This document shows, piece by piece, positions 7,372 to 14,664 of a DNA stretch of 17,530 nt. The DNA lies in assembly GCA_947595555.1 (NCBI GenBank), contig CANQES010000020.1, positions 1-17,530 on the forward strand, in the 5' to 3' direction. A program made the position numbers and the translations under genes. Origin of the DNA: an uncultured Clostridia bacterium (lineage in GTDB: Bacteria > Bacillota > Clostridia > TANB77 > CAG-508). Under the pieces are notes generated by a model, which ran no database searches, was not told where the DNA came from, and saw nothing but the letters and a program-made list of their open reading frames with translations. Each line of letters opens with the position of its first letter. The stretch's first letter is position 1.

Positions 7372-8776
7372 ATGAGTTTTAAAAATAAAAAATTAGAAGA
7401 ATTTAATGAATACATAAAATTTAGAAAAGTGGCTATCATAGGATTAGGAGTTAGTAACATACCTTTATTAGATTATATGTATAGTAAAAATGCAAAAGTA
7501 GTAGTTTTTGACGAAAGAGACATTGAAGCTATACCAAAACAAATTATGGATAAAATTACAAATTATGGATTTCAATTCTATTTAGGAAAAAATTGTTTAC
7601 AAAACTTAATAGGATTTGATATTATTTTTCGTTCACCAAGTTGTTTGCCAACAAAACCAGAATTACAAGAAGAGGAAAAAAGAGGAGCAATTGTTACTAC
7701 AGAAATTGAAATGTTAATGAAAATGTGTCCATGCAAAATAATAGGAGTAACAGGAAGTGATGGAAAGACTACAACAACGAGTTTAATTAATAGTATTTTG
7801 CAAAAAGCTGGATATCATACTTATTTAGGAGGAAATATTGGAACACCTCTATTTACAAAACTTTCAGACATGAAACCAGAAGACATAGTTGTTTTGGAAT
7901 TAAGTAGTTTTCAATTAATGGGAATGGAAATTAGTCCTCACATTGCAGTTATTACTAATATAACACCAAATCATTTAAATATTCATAAAGATTATGAAGA
8001 ATATATAGAAGCAAAGAAAAATATTTTCAAATATCAAAAAGAAGAAGATATTTTAGTTTTAAATTATGATAACGACATTACAAGAAACTGTGCTAAAGAA
8101 GCAAATGGAAAAGTAATTTTCTTTAGTGGAAAAGAAAAATTGGATAATGGATTTATTGTAGATGGAAAGATAATTAAAGAATGTGAAGATAGAATAAGAA
8201 AACATATTTTTAATGGTGAAGAGGCAATATTAAGAGGACATCATAATTTAGAAAATATTGCTACTGCCATAGCAGCAACAAATACATTAGTTTCTATAGA
8301 AGATGCAACAAAAGCTATTAAAGAATTCAGACCAGTAGAACATAGAATTGAATTTATAAAAGACATTAACAAAGTAAAATGGTATAATGACTCTGCTAGT
8401 TCTTCTCCTACTAGAACTTTATCAGGATTAAATGCTTTTGATGAAAAAATTGTATTAATTGCCGGTGGATATGATAAAAATTTAGATTATACACCAATAG
8501 CTAAGCCAATTGTAGAAAAAGTAAGAACTCTTATTTTAATAGGTCAAACGGCAGGAAAAATTTTTGATGTAGTAAAACAAGAATTAGAAACACAACACAA
8601 GAAACTTGATATTTTTATGTGTGAAAACTTAGATGAAACAGTAGTCTTAGCAAAAAAAGTTGCACAACCACGGAGATGTTGTTTTATTCTCTCCTGCAAG
8701 TGCAAGTTTTGATATGTTTAAAGATTTTGCAGACAGAGGCAATCAATTTAAAAAACTTGTTAATAATATGAACTAA
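7372..8776 (+). CDS. murD: UDP-N-acetylmuramoylalanine--D-glutamate ligase, interrupted by a +1 frameshift at CGG (8671-8673)
   Basis: Cytoplasmic ATP-dependent ligase adding D-Glu to UDP-MurNAc-L-Ala in peptidoglycan synthesis. The Rossmann-like N-domain has VAIIGLGVSN (20-29); the ATPase loop TGSDGKTTTT is at 127-136; ELSSFQL, ITPNHLNIH and the family C-domain motifs HRIEFI and NDSASSSPTRT are intact. As read in frame, the protein ends at 8712 with a nonsense tail after AQP. Skipping one base at 8670-8671 restores GDVVLFSPASASFDMFKDF and a normal end at 8776, giving 467 residues, a usual MurD length. The lost segment includes conserved C-domain residues, so the 446-residue version is unlikely to work. 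murD is normally essential, so either the base is an error or ribosomes shift here. Confidence 0.93.
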
Positions 8777-8789
8777 TTTTAATTTGGTA

Positions 8790-8798
8790 CATATAATA
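8790..8798 (+). promoter_or_regulatory. Possible mother-cell (sigma-K/E-like) or sigma-A -10 element
   Basis: CATATAATA fits the sporulation -10 pattern CATAnnnTA and also contains TATAAT (8792-8797). An AAC at 8771-8773 sits 16 bases upstream, as for sigma-K. No good vegetative -35 is present (TGAACT, 8769-8774). The start codon of the Pro-rich gene follows 24 bases later. Confidence 0.35.
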
Positions 8799-8822
8799 TA
8801 CAAAAAATAAGGAGGTTATTAT

Positions 8823-9320
8823 ATGTATCAAGAGACTTATGATGAGTACATAAGGAGTATTTTAGGGTATCCAAACTATAATCAAAATATTTATGAAAAT
8901 AATTATAATATGACAAATTATAGACATATGGAGCAAAATGCAGAACTAGAATCATGTTATCCTGACATATATAAAGTTGTATATCCAATGGTAACAAAGG
9001 CTTGTGCTAATAATACAAAGCCAGTAACATCAGCGTTAATAGATGAATTAACAAATGAGATTTTTTTAGCAGTTGAAAATGAAAATACAAATAATGTAAA
9101 AAAAGAACCAATTAGGGAAAATAGAGGGGAAGATAGGCAATTTAGACATGGAGGATTACAAGATCTAATTAGAATTTTATTAATTAGAGAATTATTAGGA
9201 AGACCAGGAAACTTTCCACCAAATCGCCCACCACTTATGCCACCAAGACCACCTATGAGACCACCATTTCCAGGAGGTCCAGGACCAGGAAGACCACCAG
9301 TAATGCCAAGAGACAACTAA
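8823..9320 (+). CDS. Hypothetical protein with Pro/Gly/Arg-rich tail (spore-coat-like)
   Basis: The 165-residue product has two parts. Residues 1-90 are Tyr/Asn-rich, then contain a compact conserved-looking block, CYPDIYKVVYPMVTKAC, followed by ALIDELTNEIFLAVENE. Residues about 125-165 are a disordered tail of Pro-Arg-Pro and Gly-Pro steps ending PVMPRDN. No signal peptide or membrane helix is seen. The start has AAGGAGG 8 bases upstream. I recall similar Tyr-rich heads with Pro-rich tails in uncharacterised clostridial proteins, but cannot name the family. A spore-surface role is inferred only from composition, a CATAnnnTA-type promoter element and a YtvI-like gene nearby. The opposite strand is open across the tail as a composition artefact. 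Confidence 0.8.
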   Translation: MYQETYDEYIRSILGYPNYNQNIYENNYNMTNYRHMEQNAELESCYPDIYKVVYPMVTKACANNTKPVTSALIDELTNEIFLAVENENTNNVKKEPIRENRGEDRQFRHGGLQDLIRILLIRELLGRPGNFPPNRPPLMPPRPPMRPPFPGGPGPGRPPVMPRDN

Positions 9321-9399
9321 AATTCCAATTTTTTCAAGCATATATATTTTTAAATTGTAAAAAATAAAATTGAGAATTTTGTTGAAAGGTGGTAGAAGT

Positions 9400-9846
9400 A
9401 TGAAAGTAAAAGATTGTATGTGTAATGATGTGTGTTGTGTGAAGCCAAACACTACTTTAAATCAGGTAGCTAAATTAATGAGTGAAAATCATGTTGGATG
9501 TATTCCTGTATGTGATGATAGTAATCAAATTTGTGGAATTGTAACAGATAGAGATATATTACTTCGAGCAGTAGCTTGTGAAAAAGATACAAAAAATTGT
9601 GCTGTTAGTGATATAATGACAACAAATGTATGCACTTGTGCAGAAGAAGATGACATGTCAAATGCAGAAAATAAAATGTCACAAAATCAAGTTAGAAGAT
9701 TACCAGTATGTGACAGCAATAATAGAGTAGTAGGTATTTTAACATTAGGAGATTTAGCACAAAATAACACAGACTTAGGAAAGCAACAAGTATGCAATAC
9801 CCTAGAAGGTATTTGTGATTGTAACCAATCTCAAAATGCTCAATAA
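9400..9846 (+). CDS. Cysteine-rich tandem CBS-domain protein
   Basis: Two CBS motifs make one Bateman module in 148 residues, a form that usually binds adenine nucleotides as a sensor. CBS1 runs from MKVKDCMCNDVCCVKPNTT to GIVTDRDILLRAVA (about 1-62); CBS2 runs from VSDIMTTNV to RVVGILTLGDLAQ (about 69-128). Both end in the usual G-I-(V/L)-T-x-x-D pattern. It resembles the stand-alone YhcV-type CBS proteins of Firmicutes. Unusually, it carries about 15 cysteines, several paired as CxC or CC, including the tail GICDCNQ. ATG 9400 is chosen over an in-frame ATG at 9370 because AAGGTGG lies 7 bases upstream. A strong terminator follows. Ligand and partner are unknown. Confidence 0.88.
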   Translation: MKVKDCMCNDVCCVKPNTTLNQVAKLMSENHVGCIPVCDDSNQICGIVTDRDILLRAVACEKDTKNCAVSDIMTTNVCTCAEEDDMSNAENKMSQNQVRRLPVCDSNNRVVGILTLGDLAQNNTDLGKQQVCNTLEGICDCNQSQNAQ

Positions 9847-9857
9847 TTAGAAAATAG

Positions 9858-9889
9858 AAAGAACGGAATGGATAATATTCCGTTCTTTT
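9858..9889 (+). terminator. Intrinsic terminator after the CBS gene
   Basis: AAAGAACGGAAT (9858-9869) pairs perfectly with ATTCCGTTCTTT (9877-9888) around a 7-base loop and ends in a T run. It begins 11 bases after the CBS stop. Confidence 0.9.
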
Positions 9890-9916
9890 ACATAGAATAA
9901 AATAGGGAGGATGGAA

Positions 9917-11014
9917 ATGATAATTGATGTTGCTTATTGGACAAGAGTGTTAAAAAATATTTTATATGTTATTTTACTTTTATTAGGGCTATATATTTCA
10001 TTAAAACTCTCTATTTTTTATATGCCTTTTTTAGTTGCATTTATTATATCTCTAATTATAGAGCCAGGTATAAAATGGGTCATGAGCAAGACTAAATTAA
10101 CAAGAAGAACAAGTTCTATTATAATTTTTTTCATAGCATCAGTTGTAATTATAGGGAGTTTAGCATGGCTTTTGATAACATTATTTTCTGAATCTTCTAG
10201 CTTATTACAAGGACTAAATGATTATTTTGATAAAGCATATGTGCAAATTCAAGATGTTATTAAAAATTTTCAATTTGACAAAATTCATTTATCTGATGAA
10301 ATTTTAAACGTAATTCAAAATTCAACTGGTGACTTATTAGAAACAGCTTCTAATTGGATTAAAAATGCATTAACAGGATTAATCAATTTTGTAACAGGAT
10401 TACCTTCTATTGCAATTTGCATAGGTATAACAGTAGTTGCACTATATTTTATATGTGTTGATAAAATATATATTTTAGACCAGATTGAATATCACTTACC
10501 AAAAATATGGGTAAAAAAAATAGGTTCTCATTTAAAAGATTTAATTCAAACATTAGGAGGTTATTTAAAAGCAGAGGCAAGTTTAATTTTAATATCTTTT
10601 ATCATTTCATTAATAGGGCTTTACATTTTGCAATTTATGGGATTTTCTATAAAATATCCATTATTAATGGCATTATTCATTGGATTTGTTGATGCACTCC
10701 CAATTCTTGGTTCAGGAACTGTTATGATACCATGGGCAATTATTTGTGCTATTAATGGAGATATCAATCTAGGAATTGCGATTATTGTTTTGCTAATTAT
10801 AATGTCAGTAGTAAGGCAAATACTAGAACCAAAATTAGTCAGTAAGAACATAGGAGTTCATCCAATTTTTACTTTAATTGCGATGTACACAGGATTTAAA
10901 GTAATAGGAATTATTGGATTACTAATTGGTCCAATTGTATTAATTATATTTAAAAATATTTTTGCAAGCTTAATTGATCAGGGAGTATTTAAAACGATAT
11001 TTGATAAAAAATAG
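9917..11014 (+). CDS. AI-2E family (UPF0118) membrane protein, YtvI-like
   Basis: Polytopic membrane protein, 365 residues from the chosen start. It has hydrophobic segments near 13-30, 34-50, 65-90, a soluble helical stretch (about 95-145), then helices near 150-180, 215-240, 250-280 (with GFVDALPILGSGTVMIPWAI), 285-300 and 310-345. VVRQILEPKLVSKNIGVHP is the conserved AI-2E family C-terminal motif. The FYMPFLVAFIISLIIEP segment suggests the sporulation protein YtvI subgroup; transport substrates are unproven. ATG 9917 is preferred because GGGAGG ends at 9910, directly against the first ATG (9911) but 6 bases from the second. It follows the CBS terminator and so probably has its own promoter (CATAGAATA at 9891-9899 is a weak candidate). 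Confidence 0.88.
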   Translation: MIIDVAYWTRVLKNILYVILLLLGLYISLKLSIFYMPFLVAFIISLIIEPGIKWVMSKTKLTRRTSSIIIFFIASVVIIGSLAWLLITLFSESSSLLQGLNDYFDKAYVQIQDVIKNFQFDKIHLSDEILNVIQNSTGDLLETASNWIKNALTGLINFVTGLPSIAICIGITVVALYFICVDKIYILDQIEYHLPKIWVKKIGSHLKDLIQTLGGYLKAEASLILISFIISLIGLYILQFMGFSIKYPLLMALFIGFVDALPILGSGTVMIPWAIICAINGDINLGIAIIVLLIIMSVVRQILEPKLVSKNIGVHPIFTLIAMYTGFKVIGIIGLLIGPIVLIIFKNIFASLIDQGVFKTIFDKK

Positions 11015-11037
11015 AATGGGATTATTCCCATTCTATT
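11010..11037 (-). terminator. Shared hairpin terminator between convergent ytvI-like gene and guaA
   Basis: AATAGAATGGGA (11010-11021) pairs perfectly with TCCCATTCTATT (11026-11037) around TTAT. The stem covers the last codons of guaA and touches the stop of the AI-2E family gene. The U-tract is good for guaA (minus strand reads CTATTTTTTATC). In the plus direction no T run follows, so it may mainly protect the 3' end of that transcript. Confidence 0.8.
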
Positions 11038-12560
11038 GTAGCAGGTGGTTTAGAAGTAATATCATACACAACACGATTAACATGATTTACTTCATTTACA
11101 ATACGAGAAGAAACTCTTTCTAAAATATCATATGGTATTTTGCTCCAAACACCTGTCATAAAATCAGTTGTTTCAACTGCACGAAGAGCTATTGTATAGT
11201 CATATGTTCTTTCATCACCCATAACACCAACTGATTTTAAATTGGTTAATACTGCAAAATATTGGTTAATACTTTTGTGAAGACCAGCATTGGAAATTTC
11301 TTCTCTAAATATACTATCAGCATCTTTCAAAATAGTTAATTTATCATCTGTAATATCACCAATTATCCTTATAGCTAGCCCAGGTCCAGGAAAAGGTTGA
11401 CGATAAACTAAATTTTCTGGAATACCTAATTCTAAACCAGTTTTTCTAACTTCATCTTTAAATAAATCTCGTAAAGGTTCTACAATTTCTTTAAAATCTA
11501 CATAGTCTGGTAGACCACCAACATTATGATGGCTTTTTATAACAGAACTTTTTCCTAATCCACTTTCTATTACATCAGGGTAAATAGTGCCTTGTACTAG
11601 AAAATCAACAGTTCCAATTTTTTTTGCTTCTTCTTCAAAAACACGAATAAATTCTTCACCGATTATTTTCCTTTTAGTTTCTGGGTCAGTAACACCTTTT
11701 AATTTAGATAGAAATCTCTCTTTTGCATTAACTCTTATTAAATTAATATCAAATTGATGTCTAAAGACTTCTTCTACTTCATCACCTTCATTTTTACGAA
11801 GAAGGCCATGGTCTACAAAAATACATGTTAAATTTTTTCCAATAGCTTTAGAAAGTAAAACTGCAGCAACAGAAGAATCAACACCACCAGATAAAGCACA
11901 TAGAGCCTTTTTGTCGCCAATTTTTTCTTTTAATTTTTTGATACTTTCTTGTGCAAAAGAACTAATAATCCAATCTCCTTTGCAATTACAAATGTTAAAC
12001 AAGAAGTTTTTAATTACTTGAATTCCATTTATAGAATTATTTACTTCAGGATGAAATTGAATTCCATATAGCTTTTTATCAGGATTTTCCATTGCAGCAT
12101 TTGGACAAGATGATGTAGAACATATATTGTGAAATCCTTCTGGAACTACTTCAACATAATCAGTATGACTCATTAAGAATCCATTTGTATTATTAAAGCC
12201 TTGCAAAAGAGGGGAAGAGTTGTCAATAGTTACTTCTGTTGTACCATATTCACGTTTGTTTGCTCTAGCTACTTTTCCACCTAATGTATGTGTCATTAAT
12301 TGCATACCATAACAAATACCAAGTACTGGTATTCCTAATTCGAATATATCTTTACTGCATTTTGGAGCATCATCTCCATAAACACTTGCTGGACCTCCTG
12401 TAAATATAATTCCTTTTGGTTGCTTTTCTTTTATTTTTTCAATTGATATATTGTAAGGAACTACTTCAGAATAAACGTTGCATTCTCTAACACGTCTTGC
12501 TATTAATTGATTGTATTGACCACCAAAGTCTAATATTAAGATTAATTCGTTTTTCATCAT
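11022..12560 (-). CDS. guaA: GMP synthase (glutamine-hydrolysing)
   Basis: Converts XMP to GMP using ATP and glutamine, the last step of guanine nucleotide synthesis. The 512-residue protein has all parts. The N-terminal class I glutamine amidotransferase holds FTGGPASVYG (53-62), catalytic Cys in GICYGMQ (C83) and the His/Glu pair in QFHPEV (H170, E172). The ATP pyrophosphatase loop SGGVDSS is at 224-230. The C-terminal dimerisation domain has RQPFPGPGLAIRI and ends RVVYDITSKPPATIEWE. The start has two adjacent ATGs; the first is taken because AAAGGA is about 9 bases upstream. Divergent from the PHP operon. No purine riboswitch is seen: the leader is only about 20 bases. Confidence 0.97.
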   Translation of the reverse strand: MMKNELILILDFGGQYNQLIARRVRECNVYSEVVPYNISIEKIKEKQPKGIIFTGGPASVYGDDAPKCSKDIFELGIPVLGICYGMQLMTHTLGGKVARANKREYGTTEVTIDNSSPLLQGFNNTNGFLMSHTDYVEVVPEGFHNICSTSSCPNAAMENPDKKLYGIQFHPEVNNSINGIQVIKNFLFNICNCKGDWIISSFAQESIKKLKEKIGDKKALCALSGGVDSSVAAVLLSKAIGKNLTCIFVDHGLLRKNEGDEVEEVFRHQFDINLIRVNAKERFLSKLKGVTDPETKRKIIGEEFIRVFEEEAKKIGTVDFLVQGTIYPDVIESGLGKSSVIKSHHNVGGLPDYVDFKEIVEPLRDLFKDEVRKTGLELGIPENLVYRQPFPGPGLAIRIIGDITDDKLTILKDADSIFREEISNAGLHKSINQYFAVLTNLKSVGVMGDERTYDYTIALRAVETTDFMTGVWSKIPYDILERVSSRIVNEVNHVNRVVYDITSKPPATIEWE

Positions 12561-12587
12561 TATTATCTTTCCTTTCTAATTTTCTAC

Positions 12588-12616
12588 ATTTTATCATAAA
12601 TAAAAAAAATAGTAAA
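12588..12616 (-). promoter_or_regulatory. guaA promoter
   Basis: On the minus strand TTTACT (12611-12616), 17 bases, TAAAAT (12588-12593) with TG one base before the -10 (extended -10). It lies 27 bases upstream of the guaA start codon. Confidence 0.7.
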
Positions 12617-12646
12617 TAATGTGAAAAATATAAATAAAACGCGAAT

Positions 12647-12675
12647 TTGACAAAATATGCGTAATTTAGTAAAAT
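12647..12675 (+). promoter_or_regulatory. Promoter of the PHP-zeta-HD operon
   Basis: TTGACA (12647-12652), 17 bases, TAAAAT (12670-12675). Transcription should start near 12682, only about 12 bases before ATG 12694, placing the ribosome binding site GGTGA (12682-12686) at the very 5' end of the message. The earlier in-frame ATG (12679) would lie upstream of the transcript start. Confidence 0.8.
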
Positions 12676-12693
12676 TATATGGGTGATATAGAA

Positions 12694-13575
12694 ATGATAG
12701 ATTTACATATACATACAAATTGTTCAGATGGAACAGATACAGTAGAAGAACTATTAAAAAAAGCAAGTGAAAAAAACTTGGAATATATATCTATTACCGA
12801 TCATGATACATGTCAAGCATATAAAAATTTAAAAAATATACATGTAGAAAAATTATATAGAGGAAAGTTAATTCCAGGAATTGAGATAAAATGTTTTTAT
12901 AAAAAAAGGACTATAGAAGTATTAGGATACAAAATTAATACAGAAAAAATGCAAAATCAAATTGATGAATTCTATAAGGGAAAATCTAGAGAAGATTTAC
13001 AAAGAAAATATTTTAATTTATTATATGATAAATGTTCAAAAATGGGATTAATACTAACCAAAAAAGAAGACATAGAGTGGAATCCTAAAAATGATTGGGC
13101 TAGCTTAACAATATATACTGATTTAAAAAAATATAAAACTAATCAAAATAAAGTTCCAGAAGATATGTGGGAAGATTTTTCTGGTTTTAATAGAAAATAT
13201 TGTGCAAATCCAGAACATATGTTATACATAGATAAAAGTGAAGATTATCCAAGTTTGCAACAAGCAATAGAAATGATAAAAAAAGCAAATGGACTTGTAT
13301 TTTTACCTCACATTTTTAAATATAAATGGGTTTATGATTCAAAAAGCTTTATTAATGAGATATTAGAGAACTATTTAATAGACGGAATGGAATGCTTTTA
13401 TACAGATTTTACTGAAGAACAAACAAAATATCTAATTGATTTATGTAATGAAAAAAATTTATTTAAAAGTGGTGGTAGTGATTATCATGGAAAAAATAAA
13501 GAAAAAATTCAGTTAGGCATAGGGTATGGAAGTTTAAAAATTGAAAAGGAGATTATACAAGAATGGATGAATTAG
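12694..13575 (+). CDS. PHP-domain metallo-phosphoesterase
   Basis: Polymerase and histidinol phosphatase (PHP) family protein, 293 residues. Expected metal ligands are visible: H5 and H7 in MIDLHIHTNCSDGT, D12, H37 in SITDHDTC, E64 in PGIEI, a His in FLPHIFKYKW (about 210) and the closing SGGSDYHG block (about 264-271). The N-terminal plan resembles TrpH/YciV-type enzymes that hydrolyse nucleoside bisphosphates or RNA 5' ends, but the middle (about 95-190) is unlike them, so the substrate is open. ATG 12694 is chosen over 12679 on ribosome binding site, promoter position and the canonical start. It is the first gene of the operon; its last 13 bases overlap the next gene. Confidence 0.85.
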   Translation: MIDLHIHTNCSDGTDTVEELLKKASEKNLEYISITDHDTCQAYKNLKNIHVEKLYRGKLIPGIEIKCFYKKRTIEVLGYKINTEKMQNQIDEFYKGKSREDLQRKYFNLLYDKCSKMGLILTKKEDIEWNPKNDWASLTIYTDLKKYKTNQNKVPEDMWEDFSGFNRKYCANPEHMLYIDKSEDYPSLQQAIEMIKKANGLVFLPHIFKYKWVYDSKSFINEILENYLIDGMECFYTDFTEEQTKYLIDLCNEKNLFKSGGSDYHGKNKEKIQLGIGYGSLKIEKEIIQEWMN

Positions 13576-13787
13576 ATTTAGATTTAGCAATTGATATTAT
13601 GCAAAGAAAGATATCTCATTTTATGAGAAACAACAAAGAAAAAGACTATAGCAAATTTAAAGAAGAATTACAAAAGCTAATAGAAGAGGAAGATAAAATA
13701 TACGAATTAGATGAAGAAACAATAAAAAAAGTTTATAACATATATTTAAATGAAATTAAAGAGGGGAAAAATAATGGGAAAATTTGA
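13563..13787 (+). CDS. Small charged helical protein, possible antitoxin
   Basis: The 74-residue product begins MDELDLDLAIDIMQRK and is almost entirely charged amphipathic helix (FKEELQKLIEEEDKIYELDEE), with no DNA-binding or membrane motif that I recognise. It overlaps the PHP gene by 13 bases and the zeta-like gene by 14, so its translation is probably coupled to both. AAAAGGAG lies about 11 bases before its ATG. A small acidic helical protein encoded directly before a zeta kinase is the layout of epsilon-zeta antitoxin-toxin pairs, and the size is near that of epsilon. No sequence similarity to epsilon or PezA is evident by eye, so this is positional inference. Confidence 0.75.
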   Translation: MDELDLDLAIDIMQRKISHFMRNNKEKDYSKFKEELQKLIEEEDKIYELDEETIKKVYNIYLNEIKEGKNNGKI

Positions 13788-14664
13788 TTTAACAGTAGCA
13801 GATATAGAAAGTAATATTAATAGATTTTTAGCATATGTATATGCTTCAGCAACAACTTCAAAGAATCCACACATATTTTTTATTGTGGCTGGACCAGGGG
13901 CAGGAAAAAGTGGAGTAGAGGCATTTTTAAAATATGAATTAAAAGGAAAAGGAGAAAAGGCAAGTATTGTAAATTCAGATAAAATTGCTGAATTTCATCC
14001 ATATTACGAAGAAGCATTAGAAGAGTTATTGCCTGGAGAACGTTATACAGTTACAAGACAATTTGTAAGACCTGCTACACCTATAATATTTGATGAATTA
14101 CGCAAGCACAAAATCAACATTTTAAATGAAAATATTTTCAATAAAGGCGAGAGTGATATTGAATTTGTAAGAAAATTCAAAGATGCTGGATATAGAACAT
14201 CAATTAATATTTTAGCAACTGATATATTTATAAATAGGCTTTCTTGCTATGAAAGAGAGGTAAGAGCATTAGAAAATGGAGATTTCCCAAGAGGAATATC
14301 AAAACAAGACCATCTAAAAATGTATAATGCTTTTGTAGAGGAAGTCAAAATATTAGAAGCAAATAACTTATGTGATGAAATTAATGTATATGTAAGAGGG
14401 GAAAGTATCAATAAACCAAAATTGGTTTATGAAATAGGAAGTACTAAGTATAGACATTTTTTAGATGCGTTAAATAGTGAGAGAGCAAAGCAAAGAAAGC
14501 AAATTTTTTCAAATCCTACTGAATATTTGAGAAGAATAGAAAAAGCAAAAGAATCAATTAGAGTAAATGGAATTAATCCGTTAATTACTCGAAATTCAAT
14601 GGAAGGATTAGAAGAATTGCAAAATGACTTCAATATGGAATTAGAAAAGGAGAAAATATTATGA
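13774..14664 (+). CDS. Zeta-toxin family P-loop kinase
   Basis: Predicted nucleotide or nucleotide-sugar kinase of the zeta toxin family, 296 residues. A 32-residue helical lead precedes the P-loop AGPGAGKS (39-46). The substrate region NSDKIAEFHPYYEEAL matches the zeta pattern D-x-(F/I)-x-x-x-H-P-x-Y. RPATPIIFDEL and NILNENIFN follow, then FKDAGYRTSINILATD and RLSCYEREV, then an approximately 90-residue C-terminal extension ending NDFNMELEKEKIL. Known zeta toxins phosphorylate UDP-GlcNAc and block wall synthesis; others act on different small molecules. ATG 13774 is chosen over 13750 because GAGGGG lies 7 bases upstream. The stop overlaps the next start by four bases (ATGA). Whether it is toxic here is untested. 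Confidence 0.85.
   Translation: MGKFDLTVADIESNINRFLAYVYASATTSKNPHIFFIVAGPGAGKSGVEAFLKYELKGKGEKASIVNSDKIAEFHPYYEEALEELLPGERYTVTRQFVRPATPIIFDELRKHKINILNENIFNKGESDIEFVRKFKDAGYRTSINILATDIFINRLSCYEREVRALENGDFPRGISKQDHLKMYNAFVEEVKILEANNLCDEINVYVRGESINKPKLVYEIGSTKYRHFLDALNSERAKQRKQIFSNPTEYLRRIEKAKESIRVNGINPLITRNSMEGLEELQNDFNMELEKEKIL

Noticed and set aside
8671..8712. A genuine alternative MurD C-terminus in the zero frame
   Set aside because: The tail RRCCFILSCKCKF has no MurD features, while the +1 frame restores the conserved end.
8957..9316. 119-residue leftward Gly/Pro-rich reading frame opposite the Pro-rich gene
   Set aside because: It mirrors the CCA/AGA-rich repeats of the rightward gene, has no ribosome binding site, and the rightward gene has AAGGAGG and a credible head domain.
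9195..9452. Leftward Trp/Ser-rich frame
   Set aside because: Composition shadow of the Pro-rich tail and the CBS start; Trp-rich runs come from reading CCA repeats on the other strand.
9874..9899. Sigma-E promoter for the YtvI-like gene (TAATATT then CATAGAATA)
   Set aside because: The spacer is about 11 bases, shorter than the usual 13-15, and the -35 lies inside the CBS terminator; kept only as a weak -10 remark.
12561..12693. Purine riboswitch upstream of guaA
   Set aside because: The guaA leader is only about 20 bases and no aptamer core or extended fold is present.
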